DNA of 12,389 bases from Prevotellaceae bacterium (GTDB taxonomy: Bacteria; Bacteroidota; Bacteroidia; Bacteroidales; Bacteroidaceae), in contig JAJPYP010000116.1 in the NCBI GenBank assembly GCA_021204885.1, positions 1 through 12,389 on the forward strand, written 5' to 3'. Under the pieces are notes generated by a model. The model saw nothing but the letters and a program-made list of their open reading frames with translations, did not search any database and had not been told where the DNA came from. A program made the translations under genes and the position numbers. Positions 1 to 6,134 of the stretch are shown one piece after another (position 1 is the stretch's first letter; the number at the start of each line of letters is the position of its first letter).

Positions 1-65
1 CCATGCACACGGAGTTCCTGCGTAGCGGCGACATGCGGAACATCGACTGGAGCAAATTCGCTTGA
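1..65 (+). CDS. C-terminal 20 residues of a gene entering from the left; resembles the acetyl-CoA hydrolase/transferase C-terminus
   Basis: An open frame enters from the left edge and ends at TGA (63-65). The visible residues are MHTEFLRSGDMRNIDWSKFA. They are too few for a firm family call. The spacing H..F...G.M, however, is what I remember from the last residues of acetyl-CoA hydrolase/succinate CoA-transferases. That is exactly the part missing from the - strand gene at 315-1649. A strong terminator hairpin lies 40 bp downstream, which fits a true gene end. It may be the detached C-terminus of that gene, inverted, or the end of a paralogue or an unrelated protein. The reading frame is clear; the identity is an inference from memory of the family. 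Confidence 0.6.
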   Translation, partial: MHTEFLRSGDMRNIDWSKFA

Positions 66-105
66 AGCACCGGCAAGCGCACCGCATCTACCAAAGATAG
101 CAAGC

Positions 106-150
106 ATAAAACAAGGGGCTGTATCAAAATGACACAGCCCCTTGTTTTAT
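106..150. terminator. 17-bp perfect inverted repeat, bidirectional intrinsic terminator
   Basis: Bases 106-122 and 134-150 are exact reverse complements around an 11-nt loop. The arms begin ATAAAACAAGGGGCTG, so a GC core is flanked by A-rich and T-rich ends, giving a U-rich tail on both strands. It lies between the stop of the + strand tail (65) and the stop of the - strand recA-like fragment (241), the right place to end two convergent transcripts. Hairpins of this GGGGCTGT...ACAGCCCC type are common at Bacteroides gene ends, from memory. Confidence 0.85.
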
Positions 151-162
151 CAGTATGTTTCC

Positions 163-192
163 GATGAAAAGGGCGGAAATGCCGCTTTCATC
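163..192. other. Imperfect hairpin beyond the recA-fragment stop
   Basis: Bases 163-169 pair with 186-192 (7 bp). After a 3-nt bulge, 173-176 pair with 182-185 (4 bp). It lies between the 106-150 terminator and the stop of the recA-like fragment. A second GC hairpin is possible at 214-219 with 235-240 (GCCGGG/CCCGGC). Neither has a clear U-tract, so they may be 3' UTR structure and not terminators. Confidence 0.3.
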
Positions 193-240
193 CCATGGAA
201 TATTCCCCCGTCTGCCGGGGCGCGGCTTTGCCCTCCCGGC

Positions 241-342
241 TTATTTTTTCTCTTTCTTCAGCTCCGCGAAGATAAGCCCTTCGAGTTCTTCGGCCAGTTC
301 GGGATTGTCCAGTATCACCTGCTTGGCGGCATCGCGTCCTTG
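241..342 (-). pseudogene. recA: RecA C-terminal fragment (last ~33 codons)
   Basis: On the - strand, a frame ending at TAA (241-243) reads QGRDAAKQVILDNPELAEEL and then EGLIFAELKKEKK. This matches the C-terminal region of Bacteroidales RecA as I know it: a GQGRDA segment, then an N-P-E-L helix, then a Lys-rich tail. Nothing upstream in the same frame resembles RecA; the frame runs into the antisense-shifted hydrolase sequence. The ATPase core, Walker motifs and L1/L2 loops are therefore absent here. The fragment joins the hydrolase gene at about 342-347 and cannot be translated in the hydrolase frame, which stops at 315. An intact recA must lie elsewhere, or recA has been split. The RecA call rests on residue pattern, not a search. 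Confidence 0.7.
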
Positions 343-1649
343 GGCCCTTTGCCACGCAAGTCGGCCACGCCCTGCTCGGTAACGATGATGTTCACGTCGT
401 GTTCCGTGTGGTCCACATGCGAAGCGAAAGGAACAATGGCGCTGATCTTCCCCTCTTTCGCCACCGAAGGACAGGTGAAGATGGAGATGTAGGCATTGCG
501 GGTGAAGTCGCCCGAACCGCCCACGCCGTTCATCATCTTGGTACCGGTGATATGGGTGGAGTTCACGTTGCCGTAAATATCGGCTTCGATGGCGGTATTG
601 ATGGAGATGACGCCCAAACGGCGAATCAATTCGGGGCTGTTGGAGATTTCCGACGGACGGAGCACCAATTTGTCGCGGAAGAAGTCGATGTCCTCGTAGA
701 TGCCGTTGAGGCATTCGTTGGTCACGGTGAGCGAGCAAGTGCTGCCGAACTTGACACGTCCCTTGCGTATCAAGGCCACGACGGCATCCTGCAACACCTC
801 GGTGAACATCTCGAAGGGCGGAATGGTCTTTTCACTTCCCAAGGCACCTAATACGGCGTTGGCGATGTTGCCCACACCCGATTGCAGCGGCAGGAAAGTG
901 GGCGGTATGATGCCCCGCTTCATGTCGGCGGCAAGGAAGTCGGCCACATTCTCGCCTATCTGGTCGGTGATGGGGTCGGCACTGCTGAAGTGACGTGCCT
1001 CATCGGGCCAATCGGTCTCTACCACACCCACAATCTTCTTCGGGTCTACCTGTATGTAAGGCACGCCGATGCGGTCGCTGGGCTTGTAGATGGGAATATC
1101 GCGGCGGTAAGGAGGGTCGAGCAGTTCATAGACATCGTGCAGGCCCATGCCGTTCTTGCTGTGGGCGGCGTTCAGCTCCACCACAATCTTGTCGGCTATG
1201 CGGCACAGGGTAGGAGAGATGCCGCCGGCTGCGGTAAGGTAGAGCTTGCCGTCGGGCGTGAGCTCACAGGCTTCAATGATGGCCAAGTCTACCTTGCCCA
1301 TGAAGCCGTAACGCAACTCCTGCGCCATTTGCGACAAGTGGATATCGTTGTAGGCAATCTCACCGTTGTTCACCGCCTTGCGGAAGCCTTGGTTCGTGGT
1401 ATATGGGGCGCGGTAACGGATGGCTTTCGCCTTGGCCAAGATGCCGTCGCACGACTCACCGGTAGAGGCACCGGTAAAGACACCCATCTGGAAAGGATTC
1501 CCTTTCGCATGTTCCTCTTCTGCCCTTTTCGCCAATTCGGCCGATACGGCCTTGGCTGTACCCGCGGGCGTGAACCCGCTCAAGCCGATGTTCTGGCCGT
1601 GCTTGACGAGACTTGCAGCTTCTGCTGCCGTAATGTAATTAAATGCCAT
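315..1649 (-). CDS. Acetyl-CoA hydrolase/succinate CoA-transferase family, truncated at the C-terminus
   Basis: This enzyme family moves CoA between acetyl-CoA or succinyl-CoA and a carboxylate, or hydrolyses acetyl-CoA, in the cytoplasm. In Bacteroidales it links acetate and succinate metabolism. The protein is 444 residues; the family is usually about 500. Visible signatures are SGFTPAGTAK near residue 24, FTGASTG (58-64), QSGVGNIANAVLG (256-268), MFTEVLQD (281-288, whose Glu284 is the expected CoA-ester-forming glutamate) and the Gly-rich GGSGDFTRNA (377-386). Normal sequence ends at about Pro436 in TEQGVADLRGKGP. The last eight residues (KDAMPPSR) are recA DNA read in the wrong frame. About 60 residues are missing, including the family's conserved HPDY-type segment. 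The start ATG follows an 87-nt gap after the small membrane-protein gene, so the two may be co-transcribed. The fold may be unstable without the C-terminus, so this could be a pseudogene. Confidence 0.88.
   Translation of the reverse strand: MAFNYITAAEAASLVKHGQNIGLSGFTPAGTAKAVSAELAKRAEEEHAKGNPFQMGVFTGASTGESCDGILAKAKAIRYRAPYTTNQGFRKAVNNGEIAYNDIHLSQMAQELRYGFMGKVDLAIIEACELTPDGKLYLTAAGGISPTLCRIADKIVVELNAAHSKNGMGLHDVYELLDPPYRRDIPIYKPSDRIGVPYIQVDPKKIVGVVETDWPDEARHFSSADPITDQIGENVADFLAADMKRGIIPPTFLPLQSGVGNIANAVLGALGSEKTIPPFEMFTEVLQDAVVALIRKGRVKFGSTCSLTVTNECLNGIYEDIDFFRDKLVLRPSEISNSPELIRRLGVISINTAIEADIYGNVNSTHITGTKMMNGVGGSGDFTRNAYISIFTCPSVAKEGKISAIVPFASHVDHTEHDVNIIVTEQGVADLRGKGPKDAMPPSR
342..347. other. 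Abnormal junction: hydrolase gene joined to recA 3' end
   Basis: On the - strand, hydrolase codons for RGKGP lead into CAAGGACGCGATGCC, the recA codons for QGRDA, with a frame change. The changeover falls in the GGGCCC palindrome at 342-347. Its exact base is uncertain by about 10 nt because both sides share G/C-rich sequence. There is no insertion sequence or visible target duplication at the site. Confidence 0.65.
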
Positions 1650-1736
1650 TGTCTTATTCAGTTATTAGGTTATACTACCAATAGTTCTTTCATCTTCGAT
1701 GCCTTTCAACAGTCCAAGTATTCGCTTCCTGTCATA

Positions 1737-2144
1737 TCAATACTTGCGCTGGAGTATCTCCATCCAAATGAAGGCACGCCGCACCTCTTCCACCGAATGG
1801 AAAGCGTAGGGCGACTGCGGCGTGGCCTGTTGCTGTGGCGGCACGGCGGAAGCCGACCTGCGTGTAAGGCCATCGCTTGCCGGCTTGACCGGCGTATAGA
1901 CACGCCGCGTGGCGGTGTCGGTATGTAAAGTCGTCATATATTTCTTGGGAGCCGGCTTGGCCGGTTGCAGGAAAGGGGGAAGCGCTTCCGGGTATGGGTG
2001 GCCGCTACCGCTTCCGCGCTGCGGAAGATCCCCGTCGGGCGAGTAGTCGGGCTGTTGCGGCGTCCCTTTGGACCGCTTCGCTTGTCGGGAATAAGAGATG
2101 ACAAGAATGGCCGCAATCACTAAAAAATAGAAGATACCTCCCAT
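1737..2144 (-). CDS. Small membrane-anchored hypothetical protein
   Basis: A 135-residue protein that I cannot assign to a named family. Residues 3-17 (GIFYFLVIAAILVIS) form one hydrophobic N-terminal segment with Arg/Lys residues right after it, so it is probably a single-pass anchor with the rest in the cytoplasm. Residues about 25-110 are rich in Pro, Gln, Ser and Thr and look disordered. The C-terminus (YAFHSVEEVRRAFIWMEILQRKY) is predicted helical and looks conserved, as in small Bacteroidales proteins ending in EILQRKY. It lies just upstream of the hydrolase gene on the same strand, so a shared transcript is likely. A promoter TTTG-19-TGACTTTG ends about 15 bases before the ATG. Function unknown. 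Confidence 0.75.
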   Translation of the reverse strand: MGGIFYFLVIAAILVISYSRQAKRSKGTPQQPDYSPDGDLPQRGSGSGHPYPEALPPFLQPAKPAPKKYMTTLHTDTATRRVYTPVKPASDGLTRRSASAVPPQQQATPQSPYAFHSVEEVRRAFIWMEILQRKY

Positions 2145-2158
2145 ACGCTTTTATTATC

Positions 2159-2189
2159 CAAAGTCATTAAACTAATCAGTTCTTGCAAA
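2159..2189 (-). promoter_or_regulatory. Bacteroidetes-type promoter for the 1737-2144 gene
   Basis: On the - strand, TTTG (2186-2189) and TGACTTTG (2159-2166) are separated by 19 bp. The consensus is TTTG and TAnnTTTG with a 19-21 bp spacer; the second box has one mismatch. The predicted start is near 2152, giving a leader of only about 8 nt before the ATG. Confidence 0.5.
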
Positions 2190-2201
2190 CAAACAGGCTT
2201 G

Positions 2202-2230
2202 AAAAAAGGGCAGCTTCACAGCTACCCTTT
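2202..2230 (-). terminator. Intrinsic terminator on the - strand
   Basis: Read on the - strand, AAAGGGTAGC (2230-2221) pairs with GCTGCCCTTT (2214-2205) around a 6-nt loop, and six U's end the stem. The only non-Watson-Crick pair is U-G on this strand, where the + strand would have an A-C mismatch. The helix is therefore best formed in - strand RNA. No protein gene ends here, so it must end a short transcript starting in the same intergenic region. Confidence 0.7.
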
Positions 2231-2276
2231 ATTTTTAACCTAAACCTTAACTATGAAAAAATCTAAAGTTTCTTTC
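2202..2276 (-). ncRNA. Candidate ~75-nt small RNA between the hypothetical gene and miaB
   Basis: A predicted promoter at 2281-2311 and a strong terminator at 2202-2230 enclose a transcript of about 75 nt with no convincing ORF. Its 5' part could fold as GAAAGAA pairing with UUUUUUC (7 bp with one G-U). The middle holds the repetitive single-stranded stretch GUUAAGGUUUAGGUUAA, and the 3' part is the terminator stem. The downstream gene has its own promoter (2159-2189), so this can be an independent RNA. It could instead be a leader with an attenuator for the 1737-2144 gene. I cannot assign an RNA family. Confidence 0.45.
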
Positions 2277-2280
2277 GATG

Positions 2281-2311
2281 CAAAGGTGTGCATTAATTCT
2301 AATACCCGCAA
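2281..2311 (-). promoter_or_regulatory. Bacteroidetes-type promoter for the candidate small RNA
   Basis: On the - strand, TTG (2309-2311) is followed after 20 bp by CACCTTTG (2281-2288), which differs from TAnnTTTG at one base. The spacing is right for a -33/-7 pair. The predicted start is near 2276. Confidence 0.45.
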
Positions 2312-2424
2312 GCTTTGCCACCTAAAATGTCCTCCGATTAACATTAATTAGGATATACAACCGCCACAATCCCCTTATACGTTATTTTTCGTTGTGCATA
2401 TCGGCCTAATTAAGGGTGAAAGCG

Positions 2425-2432
2425 TATCTTTG
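2425..2432 (+). promoter_or_regulatory. -7 box of the miaB promoter
   Basis: TATCTTTG matches TAnnTTTG exactly and is followed by CAGAAG, where transcription probably starts (about 2438). No good TTTG lies 19-21 bp upstream. The leader to the miaB ATG would be about 80 nt. A 9-bp inverted repeat (TTAATTAGG at 2344-2352, CCTAATTAA at 2405-2413) lies just upstream and could bind a regulator. Confidence 0.55.
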
Positions 2433-2518
2433 CAGAAGAAACGGGAGCGGCTTGACCGCATGTGGCGCCAAACGGCCCCTCCCGCTAACCTATACGATAA
2501 CCCGATTGACGCAAAGCG

Positions 2519-3895
2519 ATGGAGAAGAACAGGGATACAGGTTGCGCTCCTGCAACCGCCACAAACGACAAGAAGCTGTTTATAGAGACCTACGGTTGCC
2601 AAATGAACGTGGCCGACAGCGAAGTGATAGCCTCCGTGATGCAAATGGCGGGCTATGACGTGGTGGACACTATAGACGAGGCCGATGCCGTGTTCTTGAA
2701 CACCTGCTCCGTACGCGACAACGCCGAGCAGAAGATCCTCAACCGCCTTGCCGCCTTGCATACCCTGAAGAAGAAGCGCAAGCTCATTGTGGGCGTGTTG
2801 GGGTGCATGGCCGAGCGGGTAAAGGCGGAATTGATTGACAACTACCACGTGGACTTGGTAGCCGGGCCCGACGCTTACCTGACGCTGCCCGAACTCATCG
2901 CTTCGGTAGAGGCGGGCGAGAAGGCCATGAACGTGACGCTCTCTACCACGGAGACCTACCGCGACATCATTCCCTCGCGCATCTGCGGAGGCCGCGTGTC
3001 GGGCTTTGTCTCCATCATGCGCGGTTGCAACAACTTCTGCACCTACTGCATCGTTCCCTACACGCGCGGACGCGAGCGCAGCCGCGACGTGGAGAGCATC
3101 TTGAACGAGGTGGCCGATTTAGCCGCCAAAGGATATAAAGAGGTGACGCTCTTGGGGCAGAACGTCAACTCTTACCGTTTGGAACAACCGGGCGGCAAGG
3201 TCATCACCTTCCCCACGTTGCTGCGCACGGTGGCCGAAGCGGCTCCCGGCATGCGCGTGCGCTTCACCACCTCGCACCCCAAGGACATGAGCGACGAGAC
3301 CTTGCGGGTGATAGCCGACACGCCCAACGTGTGCCGTCACATCCACTTGCCCGTACAAAGCGGCAGCGACCGCATCTTGCAGCTGATGAACCGTAAATAC
3401 ACCCGCGCTTGGTACTTGGAGCGGGTGGAAGCCATACGCCGCATCATCCCCGACTGCGGCCTCTCCACCGACATCTTCTGCGGTTTCCACAGCGAGACGG
3501 AAGCCGACCACCGGGATACGCTCTCCCTAATGGAGGCATGCGGATTTGACTCGGCCTTCATGTTCAAATACTCCGAACGCCCCGGCACTTTCGCTTCGCG
3601 GCACCTGCCCGACGACATTCCCGAAGCGGTGAAGATAGCCCGCTTGAACGAGATCATCGCCTTGCAGAACCGCCTGTCGGCCCAATCGAACGCCCGCTGC
3701 GTGGGCAAGACATACGAGGTACTCATAGAAGGCACGAGCAAGCGCAGCCGCGACCAGCTCTTCGGCCGCACCCGGCAGAACCGCGTGGTGGTGTTCGACC
3801 GTGGCACGCACCATATAGGAGAGACGGTGAAGCTGCATATTACCGAAGCGGGACCTGCCACGTTGAAAGGCGTTCCCCTCGCAGAACAAGCGTAG
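2519..3895 (+). CDS. miaB: tRNA-2-methylthio-N6-dimethylallyladenosine synthase MiaB
   Basis: A radical-SAM methylthiotransferase that adds a methylthio group to C2 of i6A37 in tRNAs reading UNN codons, a cytoplasmic step after MiaA. The 458-residue length is normal for the family. The N-terminal UPF0004 domain has the three cysteines of the auxiliary 4Fe-4S cluster: Cys27 in YGCQMN, Cys63 in NTCSVRDNAEQK and Cys96 in GCMAER. The radical-SAM domain carries CxxxCxxC at Cys170, Cys174 and Cys177 (RGCNNFCTYC), followed by IVPYTRGRERSR. SxxPxD-like SHPKDM and HLPVQSGSD lie further on. A C-terminal TRAM domain for RNA binding covers about 384-450. The N-terminal ~17 residues before KKLFIETYG look unconserved, so a later start is possible, but no other upstream ATG is better. 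It appears to be transcribed alone; the repeat array follows. Confidence 0.97.
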   Translation: MEKNRDTGCAPATATNDKKLFIETYGCQMNVADSEVIASVMQMAGYDVVDTIDEADAVFLNTCSVRDNAEQKILNRLAALHTLKKKRKLIVGVLGCMAERVKAELIDNYHVDLVAGPDAYLTLPELIASVEAGEKAMNVTLSTTETYRDIIPSRICGGRVSGFVSIMRGCNNFCTYCIVPYTRGRERSRDVESILNEVADLAAKGYKEVTLLGQNVNSYRLEQPGGKVITFPTLLRTVAEAAPGMRVRFTTSHPKDMSDETLRVIADTPNVCRHIHLPVQSGSDRILQLMNRKYTRAWYLERVEAIRRIIPDCGLSTDIFCGFHSETEADHRDTLSLMEACGFDSAFMFKYSERPGTFASRHLPDDIPEAVKIARLNEIIALQNRLSAQSNARCVGKTYEVLIEGTSKRSRDQLFGRTRQNRVVVFDRGTHHIGETVKLHITEAGPATLKGVPLAEQA

Positions 3896-3925
3896 CCGGC
3901 TGCTTTGGGAACCGCAAGTCTATCG

Positions 3926-4118
3926 AAGCGCTTCGATACACTGAATTCAAGCGCTTCGACTCACTGAATTCAAGCGCTTCGATTCACTGAATGCAAGTGC
4001 TTCCATTCACCCTGTTCAAGCGCTTCAGCACACCCTGTTCAAGCGCTTCAGCACACCCTGTTCAAGCGCTTCGGCACACCCTGTTCAAGCGCTTCGGCAC
4101 ACCTTGTTCAAGCGCTTC
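3926..4118. repeat. Tandem array of eight 23-bp repeats plus a partial ninth
   Basis: Units start at 3926, 3949, 3972, 3995, 4018, 4041, 4064 and 4087, each exactly 23 bp, with a partial unit at 4110. Each begins AAGCGCTTC, whose AAGCGCTT is an 8-bp palindrome; only unit 4 varies (AAGTGCTTCC). Units 1-3 end in ACTGAATTC or ACTGAATGC, and units 5-8 end in CACACCCTGTTC or CACACCTTGTTC. Unit 4 mixes both (ATTCACCCTGTTC), as expected if two unit types grew by unequal exchange. Unit 1 sits in an 18-bp perfect palindrome (3921-3938). A 23-bp period cannot encode a simple amino-acid repeat. It starts about 30 bp after the miaB stop. Possible roles are transcript end structure, protein binding or a variable-number repeat. 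Confidence 0.95.
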
Positions 4119-4332
4119 GACAGGAACCATGCCATACTATCGTCAGGAGAGGTGAATAAGAAGCGGTAAAAACAAGGATTGGGAAGCGCGGATGCCGCCA
4201 TCGGCCACTCGAGATATTAAATCTCCTTAACGAAAGCCCCATAAATCACTTTTTATTTGTTATTTTGCACCAAATTATGGCATTATGTGGCCCGCCGTCA
4301 AGGCGGCACCTCCTTGTCGGTCGGAATACGCA
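4119..4332. other. Gene-free stretch between the repeat array and the methyltransferase operon
   Basis: I see no ORF of its own here. It holds a small hairpin, GAGAT-5-ATCTC, near 4211-4225, and a probable promoter for the operon near 4260. With the repeat array, the whole gap after miaB is about 435 bp. Confidence 0.6.
4260..4267 (+). promoter_or_regulatory. Likely -7 box of the ftsX operon promoter
   Basis: TTATTTTG differs from TAnnTTTG at one base and is followed by CACCAAAT, with a T-rich stretch just upstream. Transcription would begin near 4274, leaving about 58 nt before the ATG at 4333. This favours that start over the ATG at 4285, which would be only about 10 nt from the transcript end. 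No clear TTTG lies at the expected distance. Confidence 0.4.
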
Positions 4333-5232
4333 ATGGATAGACATACCATCACAACTTGCCCGCTTTGTGGCAGCACCTCTTTAGAACGCATGCTCACGTG
4401 CGTGGACCATTGCGCTTCGGGCGAGATGTTCCATCTGTGCGGGTGCAAGGAGTGCCATTTCCTCTTTACACAGGATTTCCCCGTGGAGAGCGAGATAGAC
4501 CGCTATTACGCCACTCCCGACTACATCTCCCACTCTGACACGCGCAAGGGCTTGGTGAACACCCTTTACCACTGGGTGCGTGGCTATATGTTAGGGCGCA
4601 AGGCCCGCTTGGTAGACCGCGAGGCACACCGCAAAGGGGGATGCCTGCTTGACGTGGGCACGGGGACCGGTTACTTTGCCGACACCATGAAGCGCCGTGG
4701 CTGGCAGGTGGAAGCCACCGAGAAGAACGACGGGGCGCGGGCTTTCGCCAAGGAACGCTTCGGCTTGGAAGTGAAGCCGGCATCGGCGCTTTGGAGTTAT
4801 CAGCCGGGAAGCTTCGACGTGATCACGCTATGGCACGTGCTGGAACACTTGGAACCGTTAGACAAGGTGTGGGAGAAACTGCATGAACTCTTGACACAGA
4901 AGGGCGTGCTTATCGTGGCCGTGCCCAACTGCTCCTCGTACGACGCACGGAAATACGGCGCCTACTGGGCGGCCTACGACGTGCCCCGCCACTTGTGGCA
5001 CTTCACGCCGGCCACCATCCAGCGTTTCGGCGCCAAGCATGGCTTCATCTTGGCCGAACGCTACCCCATGCCTTTCGACGCTTTCTATATGGCCCTGCTC
5101 TCCGAGAAGTATAGCCGCCATGCCAACGCCTTCTTGCGGGGCATGGGCACGGGCATTTCGGCCTGGCTGCACACCTTGGTCAGGAAAGAACGAAGCAGTT
5201 CCATGATGTACGTATTCAGAAAGAAGAAATGA
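4333..5232 (+). CDS. Class I SAM-dependent methyltransferase with an N-terminal zinc-binding domain
   Basis: A 299-residue protein from the ATG at 4333; an in-frame ATG at 4285 would add 16 residues that look unlike protein (MWPAVKAAPPCRSEYA). Residues 9-12 (CPLC) and 38-41 (CKEC) form a likely zinc ribbon. SAM-binding motif I is LLDVGTGTGYF, with Asp107 and the Gly loop at 109-113; an acidic residue follows in VEATEKND. FDVITLWHVLEHLEP is motif IV of the Methyltransf_23 type, and ALLSEK lies near the C-terminus. The substrate is unknown. Such proteins in Bacteroidetes sit beside ftsX, but that does not reveal the target. Its TGA overlaps the ftsX ATG (ATGA, 5229-5232), so the two are translationally coupled. 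It opens the operon. Confidence 0.88.
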   Translation: MDRHTITTCPLCGSTSLERMLTCVDHCASGEMFHLCGCKECHFLFTQDFPVESEIDRYYATPDYISHSDTRKGLVNTLYHWVRGYMLGRKARLVDREAHRKGGCLLDVGTGTGYFADTMKRRGWQVEATEKNDGARAFAKERFGLEVKPASALWSYQPGSFDVITLWHVLEHLEPLDKVWEKLHELLTQKGVLIVAVPNCSSYDARKYGAYWAAYDVPRHLWHFTPATIQRFGAKHGFILAERYPMPFDAFYMALLSEKYSRHANAFLRGMGTGISAWLHTLVRKERSSSMMYVFRKKK

Positions 5233-6101
5233 GCAAGAAAAAGTCCACACCGCGCTTCGGCCTGCAATTCGTCACCTCCAGCATCAGCACCACCTTGGTG
5301 TTGCTGCTCTTGGGCTTGGTGGTCTTCATGGTATTGGCGGCCCACAACCTGTCGGTCTACGTGAAGGAGAACATCAGCTTCTCCATCCTTATCAGCGACG
5401 ACATGAAAGAGGCCGACATACTGAACATGCAGAAGCGGCTCGACGGCGAGCCTTTCGTGAAGCAGTCGCAATACATCTCCAAGAAACAGGCCTTGCAAGA
5501 ACAGACCGAGGCGATGGGCACCGACCCGGAAGAGTTCTTGGGCTACAACCCGTTCAGCGCCTCCTTAGAGATCAAGCTCTATTCCGAGTATGCCAATTCA
5601 GACAGCATCGCCAAGATAGAACAGCTCATCAAGAAGAACAACAACATACAGGAGATACTCTACCAAAAGGAGTTGATAGATGCCGTGAACGAGAACATAC
5701 GCAACATCAGCTTGATGCTCTTGGGGCTGGCGGTCATCCTCACGTTCATCTCCTTCGCCTTGATAAACAACACCATCCGGTTGACCATCTACGCCAAGCG
5801 CTTCCTTATCCACACCATGAAATTGGTGGGCGCCAGCTGGGGTTTCATACGCCGCCCCTTCTTGCGGCGCAACTTCGGCATCGGCGTGCTCGCGGCTTTC
5901 ATCGCCGACGCGCTGCTGTGGGCAGGGGCTTCGTGGTTGGTGTCTTACGAGCCGCAGCTCATCAAGGTCATCACGCCGGGGGTGATGGTATTGGTGTCGA
6001 TAGCGGTACTGCTCTTCGGGGTGTTGATAACGTGGATGTGCACGCTCTTCTCCATCAACAAGTATTTGAAGATGAAAGCGGGCACCCTCTACTATATATA
6101 A
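5229..6101 (+). CDS. ftsX: Cell division protein FtsX
   Basis: The membrane subunit of the FtsEX ABC-type complex, which couples ATP hydrolysis by FtsE to activation of peptidoglycan hydrolases at the septum. The 290-residue chain shows the family layout: a short basic N-terminus, TM1 (about 20-38), a large periplasmic domain (about 40-157, with SFSILISDD and a GYNPFSASLEI segment), then TM2 (159-181), TM3 (216-238) and TM4 (250-272). The cytoplasmic loop between TM2 and TM3 carries MKLVGAS (197-203), the FtsX/permease signature that contacts FtsE. No ftsE is present here; in Bacteroidetes it is often elsewhere. It starts inside the stop of the methyltransferase gene and is followed after 33 bp by the DUF3098 gene. 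Confidence 0.95.
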   Translation: MSKKKSTPRFGLQFVTSSISTTLVLLLLGLVVFMVLAAHNLSVYVKENISFSILISDDMKEADILNMQKRLDGEPFVKQSQYISKKQALQEQTEAMGTDPEEFLGYNPFSASLEIKLYSEYANSDSIAKIEQLIKKNNNIQEILYQKELIDAVNENIRNISLMLLGLAVILTFISFALINNTIRLTIYAKRFLIHTMKLVGASWGFIRRPFLRRNFGIGVLAAFIADALLWAGASWLVSYEPQLIKVITPGVMVLVSIAVLLFGVLITWMCTLFSINKYLKMKAGTLYYI

Positions 6102-6134
6102 TATAATAGGTATAGCCTTAAAAAGGAACACAGC

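Noticed and set aside
315..360. Simple sequencing frameshift at the end of the hydrolase gene
   Set aside because: The sequence beyond the shift reads as a RecA end and then stops. Neither other frame restores the missing ~60 hydrolase residues.
882..1928. 348-codon + strand open frame
   Set aside because: It lies antisense to the hydrolase and the small membrane protein, has low-complexity composition typical of a shadow frame in GC-rich DNA, and shows no domain motif.
2253..2351. 32-codon + strand ORF starting MKKSKVSFDAKV
   Set aside because: It overlaps the predicted - strand small RNA and promoter. No + strand promoter precedes it, and the sequence shows no signal peptide or family likeness. 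A leader peptide cannot be fully excluded.
3926..4118. CRISPR array
   Set aside because: The period is 23 bp with no unique spacers of 30 bp or more, the units are contiguous tandem copies, and no cas gene is present.
4285..4332. Upstream ATG as the methyltransferase start
   Set aside because: It would lie about 10 nt from the predicted transcript start and adds 16 residues that look like translated leader. The ATG at 4333 is preferred.
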